Shown: positions 52,861-61,946, counted from the first letter of the stretch. The stretch: DNA of 64,000 nt from Virgibacillus halotolerans (GCF_016908515.1 NZ_JAFBEA010000008.1:1-64000), one strand, 5' to 3'. Made by a program: numbers and translations. The notes: a model not told the origin generated them from the sequence alone.

Positions 52861-53005
52861 GTGAAAATTCATTCAGTGGGAGTTTTCTTTTCCCTACCGA
52901 GTGTCAGTTGAACCAATCGGGCTTGCCAAGCAGTTATCCCACCTAAAATTTTCGATTTACCTATATTTTAAGGCGGGGTTTTACTGCCCGCCAAACTGCG
53001 ATAAA
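52861..53005. repeat. Dispersed structured repeat, copy 3
   Basis: GTGAAAATTCATTCAGTGGG ... CTGCCCGCCAAACTGCGATA; more diverged than copies 1 and 2, with its first hairpin partly degraded. It appears inserted into or beside an array repeat. Confidence 0.8.
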
Positions 53006-53063
53006 TTAATATTTCACTCGACTAAAACACCCTATTCTTGAATAATCACAAAGATTAACCGAT

Positions 53064-53594
53064 TTACTGTTGACTTATGTGAAATAAAACATGCCTTTTT
53101 AATGGACTAACTTGCTCAACTTTCGGATGGTCGAAGGTTTTAATAAAGTTCATACCAATTTTTCTCATTACGTTTTTTGAAGGGTTATTAGTATAGACTG
53201 TAAAACTATAAACATCATTAAAATTTAATTCTGTAAATCCATATTGTAAACAGGCTGTCGCCCCCTCAGTTGCATAACCTTTTCCCCATGCCTCTTTTTT
53301 TAATCGCCATCCAATTTCTATACACGGAGTAAAATCCGCCTCAAATGCTGCCCTATGAAATCCTATAAACCCTATAAACTCCTTATTTTTCTTTTCTTCT
53401 ACAGCATATAACCCAAATCCACATTCTTTAATTTCTGATATTATTGTTTTATAGAAGGCATTTGTTTCTCCAGAAGATAAGGTTTTAGGGAAATACAACA
53501 TAACCTTTTCGTCCGCATTTAATTGACTAAATGGATATAAGTCTGTTTCTTTCCAGTCGCGTAAACGCAATCTCGATGTTTCCAGATATATCAT
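53064..53594 (-). CDS. GNAT acetyltransferase (RimJ/RimL type)
   Basis: 176 residues. LETSRLRLRDW N-terminus, IEIGWRLKKEAWGKGYATEGA (acetyl-CoA loop) and NPSKNVMRKIGM are typical of the RimJ/RimL branch, which acetylates protein N-termini or small amines. The ATG at 53594 has GAGGTGG upstream. Target unknown. Confidence 0.88.
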   Translation of the reverse strand: MIYLETSRLRLRDWKETDLYPFSQLNADEKVMLYFPKTLSSGETNAFYKTIISEIKECGFGLYAVEEKKNKEFIGFIGFHRAAFEADFTPCIEIGWRLKKEAWGKGYATEGATACLQYGFTELNFNDVYSFTVYTNNPSKNVMRKIGMNFIKTFDHPKVEQVSPLKRHVLFHISQQ

Positions 53595-53669
53595 TTTCCA
53601 CCTCAAAAAAATATTATTGTTGGCTTATTAGACTATCTTGTCCGTTAAAATTAAGAAAATGGGCTTCCA

Positions 53670-54170
53670 TTATAAAAGCTTTGACATGTCGTATTCATCA
53701 ACAAATTCACCATCAATAAATAAAGAATGTCTTTTTGTTCCCTCAATTTCAAAACCCATTTTTTTATACAGCGATAAACCTGCTTTATTTCTAGTGACTA
53801 CCGTTAATTCTAAACGATGTATATTATGGTTAAATGCCCATTGTTCTAAACCTTCAAATAAATTTGTGCCTATTCCTTTTCCCCTATAATCCTTTAAAAT
53901 TCCAATAACAATATAAGCTGAATGTTTATTTCTCTTCGCATTTCCCCCAACAGCCATCAAGAACCCCACCAATTTGTTGTTATCTTTTTCAGCAACAAGT
54001 ATAGTGGAATTTTCTTTTTGTTCAATACGCTTTATCATCTTTAGTTGTTGTTCGACTTGAACGTTTCTTTCCCCTGCTTCCCATAGCATATATTCAGAAC
54101 TTGCCTCAACTTGTGGGGTAAGTTTGGCGAATTTCTCTGCATCTGATGCCATTATTTCTCTAATTATCAC
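53670..54170 (-). CDS. GNAT acetyltransferase
   Basis: 166 residues. AYIVIGILKDYRGKGIGTNLF is the acetyl-CoA loop; RNKAGLSLYKKMGFEIEG and the ending FVDEYDMSKLL are common in this group. GTG start with GGGAGG 7 bases upstream. A faint repeat trace (ACTATCTTGTCCGTTAAAAT) lies past its 3' end at 53633. Substrate unknown. Confidence 0.88.
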   Translation of the reverse strand: MIIREIMASDAEKFAKLTPQVEASSEYMLWEAGERNVQVEQQLKMIKRIEQKENSTILVAEKDNNKLVGFLMAVGGNAKRNKHSAYIVIGILKDYRGKGIGTNLFEGLEQWAFNHNIHRLELTVVTRNKAGLSLYKKMGFEIEGTKRHSLFIDGEFVDEYDMSKLL

Positions 54171-54309
54171 TATATCCCTCCCTTGAAACTCACTATTCAG
54201 ATTAATTATACGATAATTGTTTGTACAACTAACCTCGTTACATTCGTTTTAGTACATTCCTTCACAAACTACATCTATTTAAAATGAATATCAAACTATC
54301 TTTGAAAAG

Positions 54310-54386
54310 GTTATTTAATAAAATGACCCGATTCTAAAAAGAGCGCACTCTCATTCCATTAGTGCGCCCGATTATTTAATCATCAC
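54310..54386. repeat. Array repeat, complete two-part unit
   Basis: Left ATTTAATAAAATGACCCGAT; right TTCCATTAGTGCGCCCGATT then ATTTAATC. The spacer carries an extra GAGCGCACTC hairpin. Confidence 0.75.
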
Positions 54387-54435
54387 TTAAAAATAAAGCT
54401 ATATAAATGGAATCAGTGTTTCACCGATTTAACTA

Positions 54436-54786
54436 TTATTTCCGTAAAATCTTCTCCATCGCTTTTCCCTTTGCTAACTCATCGATTAGCTTATCCAAAT
54501 AGCGAATTTCCTGCATCGTTGGTTCTTCGATATCTTCCACTCGGACGCCGCAGACTACACCTTTGATCAAATTTCGTGAAGAATTCAATTGGGGAGCTTC
54601 CGCAAAGAAGGTCTCAAAGTCTGTCTGTTTTTCCAGTTGTACTTCTAACGCTTCCTGGCTATAGCCTGTTAACCAACGGATGATTTCATCGACTTCTGAT
54701 TTTGTACGCCCTTTTTTTTCCGCTTTCGTAATATAATGGGGATAGACACTTGCGAAACTCATTGTGTAAATCTTATGTTTAGGCAT
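54436..54786 (-). CDS. DUF2200 family protein
   Basis: 116 residues matching the DUF2200 family: [31 protein letters not shown] (in parts), [24 protein letters not shown]. Small soluble protein, function unknown, often borne on mobile or accessory DNA. AAAGGAGG precedes the ATG. Confidence 0.9.
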   Translation of the reverse strand: MPKHKIYTMSFASVYPHYITKAEKKGRTKSEVDEIIRWLTGYSQEALEVQLEKQTDFETFFAEAPQLNSSRNLIKGVVCGVRVEDIEEPTMQEIRYLDKLIDELAKGKAMEKILRK

Positions 54787-54842
54787 GATGGATCCTCCTT
54801 TAATTGAATAAAACTTCTGTAATTATTCCTTATTCTTTAAAA

Positions 54843-54867
54843 AAGGCTTATCGAATTTCAATAAGCC
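54843..54867 (-). terminator. Intrinsic terminator of the YfiT-like gene
   Basis: GGCTTATTGAA ... CGATAAGCC then a T run on the minus strand. Confidence 0.75.
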
Positions 54868-54884
54868 AATTCCATCATACTGTA

Positions 54885-55400
54885 TTATTTTGATAATGCA
54901 ATTTTCATATGGGCTAAGTGGTGCTCTTCATGCCAAGCTAATTTTGCAACTTTTGTTGCTACTGTTATTTTATCGTTTTCCTGCAGCGTAAAAGCTCGAT
55001 CTAATTGCTCTTCAGTTAAACTATATCCTAAAGATACGATGCGCTCATTTATACCTTCTAGTATTTTAATAGAACTTTCTATAAGAAGCTTTGTATCCGG
55101 TTGAATAGCCCACTTTTCTTGATCAAAAGCTGGTACTGTTGGATTCTCATCTGTTAAAGCCAGCTTCAAACGTTGATACATGTTCAACTGAGAATCTGCA
55201 ATGTGATGAACAAGTTGATGAACTGTCCAGCTACCGTCACGATATGTTCTGCTTAATTCCTCATCATTTAATGAGTCAACAGTTTCTCTTAATCGAATCG
55301 TGTAAGTTTCGATTTCCTTTATCCATTCTTGAATATTTTCTAAGCTTACTTTTTTAGGAACTTGTAATTTACCAATTGGGTATCTTACATCCACTTTCAA
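54885..55400 (-). CDS. YfiT-like DinB-fold metal-dependent hydrolase/bacillithiol transferase
   Basis: 171 residues, collinear with B. subtilis YfiT: VRYPIGKL, YRDGSWTVHQLVHHIADSQLN with the first metal His, and WHEEHHLAHM with the C-terminal His pair. Members bind Ni/Zn and act in thiol transfer or hydrolysis. The TTG at 55400 or a GTG two codons later is the start; GGGGGAG lies just before. Confidence 0.88.
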   Translation of the reverse strand: MKVDVRYPIGKLQVPKKVSLENIQEWIKEIETYTIRLRETVDSLNDEELSRTYRDGSWTVHQLVHHIADSQLNMYQRLKLALTDENPTVPAFDQEKWAIQPDTKLLIESSIKILEGINERIVSLGYSLTEEQLDRAFTLQENDKITVATKVAKLAWHEEHHLAHMKIALSK

Positions 55401-55499
55401 TCTCCCCCTATCCTTTATTTTTTTACTTATTTATTATTACATAAATAATTTGATAATCCTCTTTATATCCTAACACAAATACCTAATTCCTTTATTAAG

Positions 55500-55577
55500 T
55501 GTTATTCGAGAAAATGTCCCGTTCTTATTAATGGAAATAGGAACAATCTTATTCCATGATTGTGCCCTTATGGAATA
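55500..55577. repeat. Array repeat, two-part unit
   Basis: Left TTATTCGAGAAAATGTCCCG; right TTCCATGATTGTGCCCTTAT then GGAATA. Confidence 0.65.
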
Positions 55578-55618
55578 AAAAAACTATATGTTATCTCACA
55601 ACAGTTTTTTAAAACCCT

Positions 55619-55769
55619 AATGGATAAACTAAAATTTCGGGAAACTTTTACGTTGAATGGCGAAGAGATTAATCAATACTTAGGCTATCCGCATACAGTT
55701 CTCAACTATATAGAAGCTGTCACAAGGCAATTAGTGGCCTTTTTAAACAGCAAGGATGTAACGGAATAA
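55619..55769 (+). CDS. Uncertain small protein or fragment
   Basis: 50 residues from ATG (MDKLKFRETFTLNGEEINQY ... LVAFLNSKDVTE). No ribosome site. It may be the end of a decayed gene on the otherwise minus-strand array. A terminator hairpin follows. Confidence 0.3.
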
Positions 55770-55788
55770 CTGTTCCACGATTTAAAAA

Positions 55789-55823
55789 GAAGGTATCGAA
55801 TGCAGAATGCACCCGATACCTTC
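55789..55823. terminator. Intrinsic terminator
   Basis: GAAGGTATCG ... CGATACCTTC hairpin between convergent frames. Confidence 0.7.
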
Positions 55824-55853
55824 CCCAAATAAACTCCCATTCATTTAAACTAC

Positions 55854-56303
55854 TTATTTAATGACTTCATTAAAGATTTGTCCATCATCATCAAAATGAA
55901 TGATTTTTAAACGGTCTTTCTTTTTAACGAAAATACTTTTGTATTGCTTCTCACCACTATCATCCGCATATAAAATCACACGTTTGTTTTGATTATCTGT
56001 TTCAATTTTTGCTTCCAATGTATCGACATCAATCTCATTGACTAATGTTTCATATTCGGGAAAATCAGCTAATTCATTGGTAGAAGCTTTTTCGCCATCT
56101 TCCGAATCATCTTTTGCCTTATCCCCTGAATTATTATCTGCTTGATCTTCTGTTTCATCCTCATTGTCTATCGCATTTTCATCATCAGATGTTTCATCTT
56201 GGTTTTCCTCTGTACTGGTATTGTTATCATTATCGTCGTTGCTTGAACAAGCTCCTAAAACAAACAACATACTTGCGAATAAAACTAATGCTATTTTCTT
56301 CAT
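55854..56303 (-). CDS. Acidic lipoprotein
   Basis: 149 residues. Signal peptide with lipobox LGAC at about residue 17-20, followed by a 60-residue Asp/Glu/Asn/Ser-rich linker and a small C-terminal domain (YETLVNEIDVDTLEAKIETDN ... IIHFDDDGQIFNEVIK in parts). The ATG at 56303 has GGAG upstream. Function unknown. Confidence 0.78.
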   Translation of the reverse strand: MKKIALVLFASMLFVLGACSSNDDNDNNTSTEENQDETSDDENAIDNEDETEDQADNNSGDKAKDDSEDGEKASTNELADFPEYETLVNEIDVDTLEAKIETDNQNKRVILYADDSGEKQYKSIFVKKKDRLKIIHFDDDGQIFNEVIK

Positions 56304-56383
56304 GTTGAATCTCCATTTCATACTTTTATTTTATCTAACTTTTATTTTTAATAGTTTTCGTTAGTATTGTCAACAATTAAGAC

Positions 56384-56464
56384 TTATTTTGGAATCTGTA
56401 ATTCATTAAAAGCTAACTTTAATTCTTTTGGTAGTTGTTTTTTCGAGTCATTATTCGCTATCAT
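56384..56464 (-). CDS. Possible 26-residue peptide
   Basis: ATG with AGAGGTG 8 bases upstream encodes MIANNDSKKQLPKELKLAFN and ends LQIPK. Its credible ribosome site is the only support. Confidence 0.35.
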   Translation of the reverse strand: MIANNDSKKQLPKELKLAFNELQIPK

Positions 56465-56538
56465 AGTAGATGCACCTCTTTTAATTGGTAGTTTATTCTA
56501 AAAAAATAAACTATACCAAAAGTTAGGGTGTTTTTCTT

Positions 56539-57450
56539 TTATAAATACTTTTCTGATTGCTTATTTTTCTTTTTGCGCCATGCTTTTATCATGGCAAAAA
56601 GGGAGACGAAATAAAAGCCGATAAAGAACGTATATAAATTAAGGAAAGCAGGCCAAATTTCATTTGTATCTTTCGTTAAAACAAAGGTATCATAAACATC
56701 ATTATTACGATAAAGAAGAGGGATAGCCTCTTCGATTGCATATTTGTTATATGTAGTTCCGGTTACTGCTTTTTTCGTTATGTAATCTTTTCCTTCTTCA
56801 TCCTCATATAGTAGGAATAATTCATATGTCGTGTAAGAAGCGCCTCTTTGTGTACGAGTCTCATTGTAGTCTCCACCTAATACCGTAGCTTTTACCTCCG
56901 TTAGACTCCATTGATTCAATTTATGAAAAATATTTGTAGCTGTCAATGCAGTGAAAACCATTCCTGTTAGGATATAAATGGTTAAAGTTCCGTAAATACT
57001 TACTTTTAAAATTGTATGTAAGACATTCTTAAGTTTCCTGCTCTTTTTAATAAAACGGGTATTTTTCAATATGGCCGTCCCCATGAAAAAAACAGCGAAG
57101 TATAAGACAACAAAAATCGGTATTCCTAAGGCTTTTTCAAATTGAATATCTTTTTCTGTTACAAAAGTATCAGCGTTTTTCATATATCCTGAAATTTTAT
57201 CACCAACAGCAATGGACTCAAATTCTTCTTTTGAAACGGTACTTGGTCTTTCGGAATTGGAGACATGGATTTCAAAACGTGGGTATAAATACAACCCTTT
57301 TTTACTGTATTTCGCTTCAATAGTCTCTTCTACAGGTTCGTCTTTAATAGTTGTACTAAAATTGATATAAAGCCATGTAAATCCAAAGGTCATTAATAGT
57401 AGCATAATGAAAACAAATACGTTTTTAAATGTTATAGGAACTTCTTTCAT
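56539..57450 (-). CDS. Membrane protein with DUF3592-like extracellular domain
   Basis: 303 residues, five membrane helices (about 10-30, 110-130, 155-175, 275-295 among them). The segment VKATVLGGDYNETRTQRGAS ... YTTYELFLLYEDEEGKDYI resembles the beta domain of DUF3592 proteins. The ATG at 57450 has GGAGGAG upstream. It is followed upstream by a lipoprotein gene in the same direction. Function unknown. Confidence 0.72.
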   Translation of the reverse strand: MKEVPITFKNVFVFIMLLLMTFGFTWLYINFSTTIKDEPVEETIEAKYSKKGLYLYPRFEIHVSNSERPSTVSKEEFESIAVGDKISGYMKNADTFVTEKDIQFEKALGIPIFVVLYFAVFFMGTAILKNTRFIKKSRKLKNVLHTILKVSIYGTLTIYILTGMVFTALTATNIFHKLNQWSLTEVKATVLGGDYNETRTQRGASYTTYELFLLYEDEEGKDYITKKAVTGTTYNKYAIEEAIPLLYRNNDVYDTFVLTKDTNEIWPAFLNLYTFFIGFYFVSLFAMIKAWRKKKNKQSEKYL

Positions 57451-57511
57451 TCGCAAACTCCTCCTGTTTCTTAATTTCCGCACGTGCAATTGAAATTATA
57501 AACGTAACTAT

Positions 57512-57937
57512 TTACTGATTATCCAAGATACCTCTTAATACATCTGTATCTTGGGCAGATAAATCAAAACCAGTGTTTTCGTGACCGACATACATCACTC
57601 TGCTCTTTTCTCCTGTATCCCCTAGTACAAGATTTAGTAAATGAGTCTCGCTATTCTTATAACGAACTAATATATCATAATCTGGTTTTTCTTTAACAAC
57701 ATCAACTTTTTGCTTTCTGCCTTCTGCCTTTTTAAAAACTTCTTCAAACTTTGATAGAATTGCATCTTCGTCAATTGTCATAAAGTAGTTTTCCTTTACT
57801 CCACCATAACCATCAGATTCAGAAATGGAAATAGATGAAATATTATCCAATAGAGTTATTTCTTCCTCTTGAGATTGACAAGCAAACAAAAGCAAAGCAC
57901 AAAAAGACAAAGAAAGTGATAAAAACATTTTTCTCAA
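57512..57937 (-). CDS. Lipoprotein
   Basis: 141 residues. Signal peptide with lipobox LFAC. Mature part includes SISISESDGYGGVKENYF and YDILVRYKNSETHLLNLVL; a small mixed alpha/beta domain is likely. TTG start with GGGGAG upstream. Function unknown. Confidence 0.75.
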   Translation of the reverse strand: MRKMFLSLSLSFCALLLFACQSQEEEITLLDNISSISISESDGYGGVKENYFMTIDEDAILSKFEEVFKKAEGRKQKVDVVKEKPDYDILVRYKNSETHLLNLVLGDTGEKSRVMYVGHENTGFDLSAQDTDVLRGILDNQ

Positions 57938-57969
57938 AAGTATCTCCCCTAACCAAATTTATCAACTAA

Positions 57970-58003
57970 TTATCTTCCACAAATTGGCCCGATAAACGAA
58001 TAG
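57970..58003. repeat. Array repeat, half unit
   Basis: ATCTTCCACAAATTGGCCCG then ATAAACGAATAG. Confidence 0.65.
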
Positions 58004-58035
58004 CTGCTAACTCAACTACTGCCCCCTTTTATAGA

Positions 58036-58347
58036 TTATGGAGCAAAGTCCATTTGATCCGTAAGCAATAAGAAAATCACGATTATCCAAAATATAAAGA
58101 AAGACGTGGAAAGAATTAAAGATATAATAGGAATTATATTCTTCTCTGCTTTCTTCACTAGTCCCATAATAGATAATATGATACCAGCACCTGTAAGGGT
58201 AAAAGTTATATAATCTCCAACTAAATTTCCAACGTTAGCTATTCTTGTAGGTGTTACGAAAACAATAAAAAAACAAACAACACCTATGATAAGAGAAATA
58301 TAGCTAATCAGACCGTGTTTTTTCGACGCACTTAGTTCTTTTTTCAA
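58036..58347 (-). CDS. Hypothetical three-helix membrane protein
   Basis: 103 residues: three hydrophobic helices, basic N-terminus and acidic C-terminus (LTDQMDFAP). TTG start with GGAGG upstream. No family recognised. Confidence 0.7.
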   Translation of the reverse strand: MKKELSASKKHGLISYISLIIGVVCFFIVFVTPTRIANVGNLVGDYITFTLTGAGIILSIMGLVKKAEKNIIPIISLILSTSFFIFWIIVIFLLLTDQMDFAP

Positions 58348-58364
58348 ATAAACACCTCCTCTTT

Positions 58365-58500
58365 CAAAATAACATATTCAGCTATCTGGCCCGTGGGACA
58401 CTAATCCCGTCCGCAGCACTGTCCCTCCCTACTTGTAGATACATGATTGAGGCTGGTTTATGGCACATACTTATCCAACTATCTCGCCCGTTTGTTCTTT
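58365..58500. repeat. Array repeats, two separated halves
   Basis: First half TATTCAGCTATCTGGCCCGT at 58374; second half TTATCCAACTATCTCGCCCG at 58471. They are separated by about 75 bases that contain no gene. Confidence 0.65.
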
Positions 58501-58511
58501 TACTTTACTAA

Positions 58512-58658
58512 TTATTTACTTGATATTTGTTTTTTTATTATTTCTATTTCCTCCTTGAGTTTCGCATTTTCTTTTTTAATTTTTGTTATATCAGCTATAG
58601 TAAATAATAAACTTGCCAATGTTAGATATACTACAATTGTAGTTACAGTTAGAGACAT
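58512..58658 (-). CDS. 48-residue membrane-anchored coiled-coil peptide
   Basis: ATG with CAGGAGG upstream. One membrane helix (VTTIVVYLTLASLLFTIAD), then a charged coiled coil (IKKENAKLKEEIEIIKKQI). A well-formed small gene. Function unknown. Confidence 0.62.
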   Translation of the reverse strand: MSLTVTTIVVYLTLASLLFTIADITKIKKENAKLKEEIEIIKKQISSK

Positions 58659-58682
58659 AAATAATTCCTCCTGTCCTTTTGA

Positions 58683-58760
58683 ACTTCTTAAACAAAATGG
58701 CCCGTTTGTTCAGCATCGGAAATAATTCTTGTTCCAGAATCGCGCCCGATAAAGGAATAA
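58683..58760. repeat. Array repeat, complete two-part unit
   Basis: Left TTCTTAAACAAAATGGCCCG then TTTGTTCAGC; right TGTTCCAGAATCGCGCCCGA then TAAAGGAATA. A minus-strand frame through it (58591-58866) is probably a gene remnant fused to repeat sequence. Confidence 0.75.
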
Positions 58761-58891
58761 ATAATTCATCTGTAATCTTTAATTCCATTTTCAAACGCCT
58801 TAGGTCGTTGTTCTCAATCCCGTGCAATGCTTCTTGTAAAGCGAATATACTTTTATAAAATTTCACACGCTCGGAAATCTCATTTCCATTC

Positions 58892-60637
58892 TTATAATTG
58901 ATTATACTGCTCTATATCCATTAATATCTTTTGTATTGATTGCTCCCAAAAATCTGGTTGTGAAAGGTCTTTGTTGAAATGTTTTTTTATTAGTTGTTCC
59001 ACTGGCAACGTTCCAGTCTCACTCAGAAACCTTTGAAATTTCAGGTGAAACAGTTTATCTTTTTTTGCTAACTCTATAAGTCCAATGCTTAATAAAAAAC
59101 CAAAAGAATAGGGATAGTTATAAAAAGGAATATCAGCTTGATAGAACTGTCCATATTTAATCCATACAAAAGACTCATATTCACTTAAACTACTTCCATA
59201 AGCCAGTTCCTGACATTGTTGCGAAAGTTCTTCTATTTGATTTACATCCAATTGTCCTTTTTTCCTACACTCATAAAATTTATTTTCAAATAAATATGCT
59301 CCTCTAATAGACATCAAGTAATTTAGACTACGTTCAATCTTAGAACCAAGCATTGCTTTTTTATTTGAAATATCTTTTGTATTTTCGATTAAATAATCAG
59401 TAAACACAGTTTCAAAAAATATAGAAGAGGTTTCTGCCATTGTCATTTCAAACGTGTCTTCGGAAAAACGAAGGGATGGAATATCTTCCATTTGATGAAA
59501 ATGCCAAGCATGACCTAATTCATGTGCAAGTCTTCTTGCACTATCTACACTATTGTCATAGCTTAATGAGATTCTTGATTCACCCTCAGGAATAAATGGT
59601 GCGCAAAAACCACCAGGTGGTTTCGTACTGCGTTGTTCTGCATCCACCCAACCTTTTGAAATTGCATTTTTTACAAATTCAGGCATATTCCTATCAATGT
59701 TTTCAAGAGACTTAGCTATTACATCAATGGCTCGTGAGAATTTAATATGATGGGATACTTCCTGAGATGAAGTCATCAATTCGTGCCAAGAAAGACCTTT
59801 TTTCCCTGCTTCTCTTGCTTTAATTTTTAAATATCTCGAAAGCACATCTAAATTTGAATCTAATCTATCCCACATTGCATTCAATGTTTCCTTGGATATG
59901 CCATTCCGTTTTAAAGATTCATCAAGGTAATCTACCTTTTTTATCTTGTTTTCATTTAGTCTTATTCCAACCATTTGATTGTAAATGGAAGCAAAGACAT
60001 TCGCTTGAGATTCTAAAGTGTCGTTTAATTCTTTAAATACAAGAAGTCTTTTATGAAGCTTTGGGTGAAACATTGCTAAATTATTTGCTTCAGCAAAAGA
60101 TATTACGTTCTCCCCATTGCCAAGATCAACCCTTACTTTGAAATTTTTTCGAACTTGTGCATAGATGTCTTCAAGACCGCTTGATGTTTCACTGGCAAAG
60201 CTTGAAATAATTTTTCCTTCTCTTGACCTTTCCTCATTTTTCATTATTTCCGATATAAAACTTTTTCGACTAATATTTTTTAACCAATCATCAAACTGTT
60301 CTTCGGTCATATTACTCCATGTTTCTTGCGAATTAGATATAATTAAACGAACTTCGGTTTTTAATGTTGAGATGTTCGCATTTAATAATGTTAAAAACGA
60401 AGGATCTATATTTTCTGTAGTTAAGCAGTAATAGAAGGATTCTGCCGACTCAATTTGCTTAATTAATTTTGATAGAGTTAACAGTTCATCTTCACTCAGA
60501 TTATTTGATGTTGAGCCTAATTCGATTTTAAATAACTTTTCTTGAATACTATCTAGATGTTTTTTTATTTTTTTCGAGTCAAGGCCATTCCGAAGGTTAT
60601 TTAAATTCCAACGTGTTGGTGTATTAATTGTTTCCAA
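58892..60637 (-). CDS. M3 family oligoendopeptidase (PepF-like)
   Basis: 581 residues. Zinc motif HELGHAWHF (HExxH) with the downstream Glu in EMTMAETSSIFFE, preceded by APFIPEGESRISLSYDNSVD (in parts); all typical of M3B peptidases, which cut short peptides in the cytosol. The start is TTG at 60637, 7 bases after GGGGGAG; an in-frame ATG at 60673 overlaps that ribosome site. It is by far the largest array gene. Confidence 0.93.
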   Translation of the reverse strand: METINTPTRWNLNNLRNGLDSKKIKKHLDSIQEKLFKIELGSTSNNLSEDELLTLSKLIKQIESAESFYYCLTTENIDPSFLTLLNANISTLKTEVRLIISNSQETWSNMTEEQFDDWLKNISRKSFISEIMKNEERSREGKIISSFASETSSGLEDIYAQVRKNFKVRVDLGNGENVISFAEANNLAMFHPKLHKRLLVFKELNDTLESQANVFASIYNQMVGIRLNENKIKKVDYLDESLKRNGISKETLNAMWDRLDSNLDVLSRYLKIKAREAGKKGLSWHELMTSSQEVSHHIKFSRAIDVIAKSLENIDRNMPEFVKNAISKGWVDAEQRSTKPPGGFCAPFIPEGESRISLSYDNSVDSARRLAHELGHAWHFHQMEDIPSLRFSEDTFEMTMAETSSIFFETVFTDYLIENTKDISNKKAMLGSKIERSLNYLMSIRGAYLFENKFYECRKKGQLDVNQIEELSQQCQELAYGSSLSEYESFVWIKYGQFYQADIPFYNYPYSFGFLLSIGLIELAKKDKLFHLKFQRFLSETGTLPVEQLIKKHFNKDLSQPDFWEQSIQKILMDIEQYNQL

Positions 60638-60781
60638 TCCTTTACTCCCCCTTTGATTATTGGATAACTTCAACGAATATGTTGTATTTAGAAATCACCA
60701 ATCCTCATTCAACTGTTTTAAGCTCCTTCCTTCACAATCCTCGTATATTTAAATTTAATCATTAGATTATATTAGAGAGAA

Positions 60782-60850
60782 ACTTCAGCAATATGGCTCT
60801 TTTGTTGCACATATTTATTCAGCTATCGCGACCGATTGTTTAACTAATCA
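60782..60850. repeat. Array repeat, complete two-part unit
   Basis: Left ACTTCAGCAATATGGCTCTT then TTGTTGCAC; right TTCAGCTATCGCGACCGATT then GTTTAAC. Contains the stop codon of the next gene (60844-60846). Confidence 0.72.
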
Positions 60851-61023
60851 TCCTTATTTTTTTTACTTGATTTACTTGTCCATTCCCAAAGATTATAAAA
60901 TAAAAATGTAGCAACAGAAATACCAACGTTATCAGCCCATTCGACTGTGTTATTGAATATTAGTTGCTTTATCGTTAAAAATGCAAAAAGAATTAATGGT
61001 AATGGAATATTATACTTAAACAA
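60844..61023 (-). CDS. Small membrane protein related to the 52623 gene
   Basis: 59 residues. TTG start with GGGGGGG 5 bases upstream. One or two helices (IPLPLILFAFLTIKQLIF; VGISVATFLFYNLWEW) and a basic tail (KSSKKNKDD). Same layout as the 60-residue product of 52623-52805. Function unknown. Confidence 0.6.
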   Translation of the reverse strand: MFKYNIPLPLILFAFLTIKQLIFNNTVEWADNVGISVATFLFYNLWEWTSKSSKKNKDD

Positions 61024-61159
61024 ACTAACCCCCCCTGTAAATTCGAATTCAGCTCCACTTTATTTGAGTTTAATAAAATAGCTACTTGCACCGTACACGC
61101 CTTATAAGGTGCGGTGGCTCTCGTGATTCCCAAAACCACCTACAATGAGGGCTCCTATT

Positions 61160-61190
61160 GATTGCCCGATTCTGGAACAATACAAGACCA
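61160..61190. repeat. Array repeat, half unit
   Basis: ATTGATTGCCCGATTCTGGA then ACAATAC; 7 bases beyond the TPR gene stop. Confidence 0.5.
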
Positions 61191-61196
61191 TACTGT

Positions 61197-61688
61197 TTAA
61201 ACATCTAGTTCAGAAAAATATTCTCGCAGCGGCTTCTCAAATTTTTTAAAATCGGGGTTCCCTGACTCTTTCAATAAGGCAATTCCCAATTCTTTAACTG
61301 CTTTTTCGGCTTGATTAAGTTCACAAAGCGTTAAGGCAAGAAACGAGGAAACAACGGGATCATTGGGAAACTTAGCCTTGGCTTTTTCTATAGCTTTTAG
61401 AGAATTCTCATGGTCGCCTTCAATTAGATAGGAAGATGCTAAACTAACCAGACAATCCCTTAATTCTTTCTTGTCATTGAGCCCTAAATCTATAGCTTTT
61501 TCATATAATGGTATTGCTTTTTTCTCCTGACCCAAATTGTCATTAGTCATCCCTGCGAAAAGATTTATTTCAGCGGAATCAGGGTGCTTATTGACTAAGT
61601 TTTTAAAAAATCTAGTCGAACCTTCTCCATCACCGTTTTGAATCATCTTACGACCTTTTTTGATTTCATCACGGATTGTTTTAGACAT
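61197..61688 (-). CDS. Tetratricopeptide repeat protein
   Basis: 163 residues with about four TPR-like helix pairs (EINLFAGMTNDNLGQEKKAI; ASSYLIEGDHENSLKAIEKA; LALTLCELNQAEKAVKEL). A scaffold for protein contacts; partner unknown. GGGGG ribosome site. Confidence 0.83.
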   Translation of the reverse strand: MSKTIRDEIKKGRKMIQNGDGEGSTRFFKNLVNKHPDSAEINLFAGMTNDNLGQEKKAIPLYEKAIDLGLNDKKELRDCLVSLASSYLIEGDHENSLKAIEKAKAKFPNDPVVSSFLALTLCELNQAEKAVKELGIALLKESGNPDFKKFEKPLREYFSELDV

Positions 61689-61703
61689 TCTTCATGCCCC
61701 CTT

Positions 61704-61946
61704 TTAACTTGGCCAAATAACGATAATCTTTTTCTTGATCTCCAACAATATAGTCTGATTGAGGAGCGAGAAAAGACTATTCCTTATTGAAAAGTAATAC
61801 AAAAATGTATTAAAAATAGTTTTAGTGATTAAATAGATGAAAGTAACAACCATCGAAATAGGTACTACTATTAAGATGATTTCGCCTAATGATAATGAGT
61901 TAAAAGCATTTTCTGCCTGCTGAAACAGAGTAGTTAAGTCTTTCAT
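61704..61946 (-). CDS. Small membrane protein
   Basis: 80 residues: an amphipathic N-terminus (LTTLFQQAENAFNSLSLG), then one long helix (IILIVVPISMVVTFIYLI) and a further hydrophobic C-terminus. The ATG at 61946 has GGGGAGG upstream. It ends 15 bases before the TPR gene start, so the two may be co-transcribed. Confidence 0.66.
   Translation of the reverse strand: MKDLTTLFQQAENAFNSLSLGEIILIVVPISMVVTFIYLITKTIFNTFLYYFSIRNSLFSLLNQTILLEIKKKIIVIWPS

Noticed and set aside
58591-58866. 91-residue minus-strand protein
   Set aside because: Most of it is translation of an array repeat and it overlaps a well-formed 48-residue gene at its 3' end; the first 35 codons may be a gene remnant, so it is not listed as a gene.
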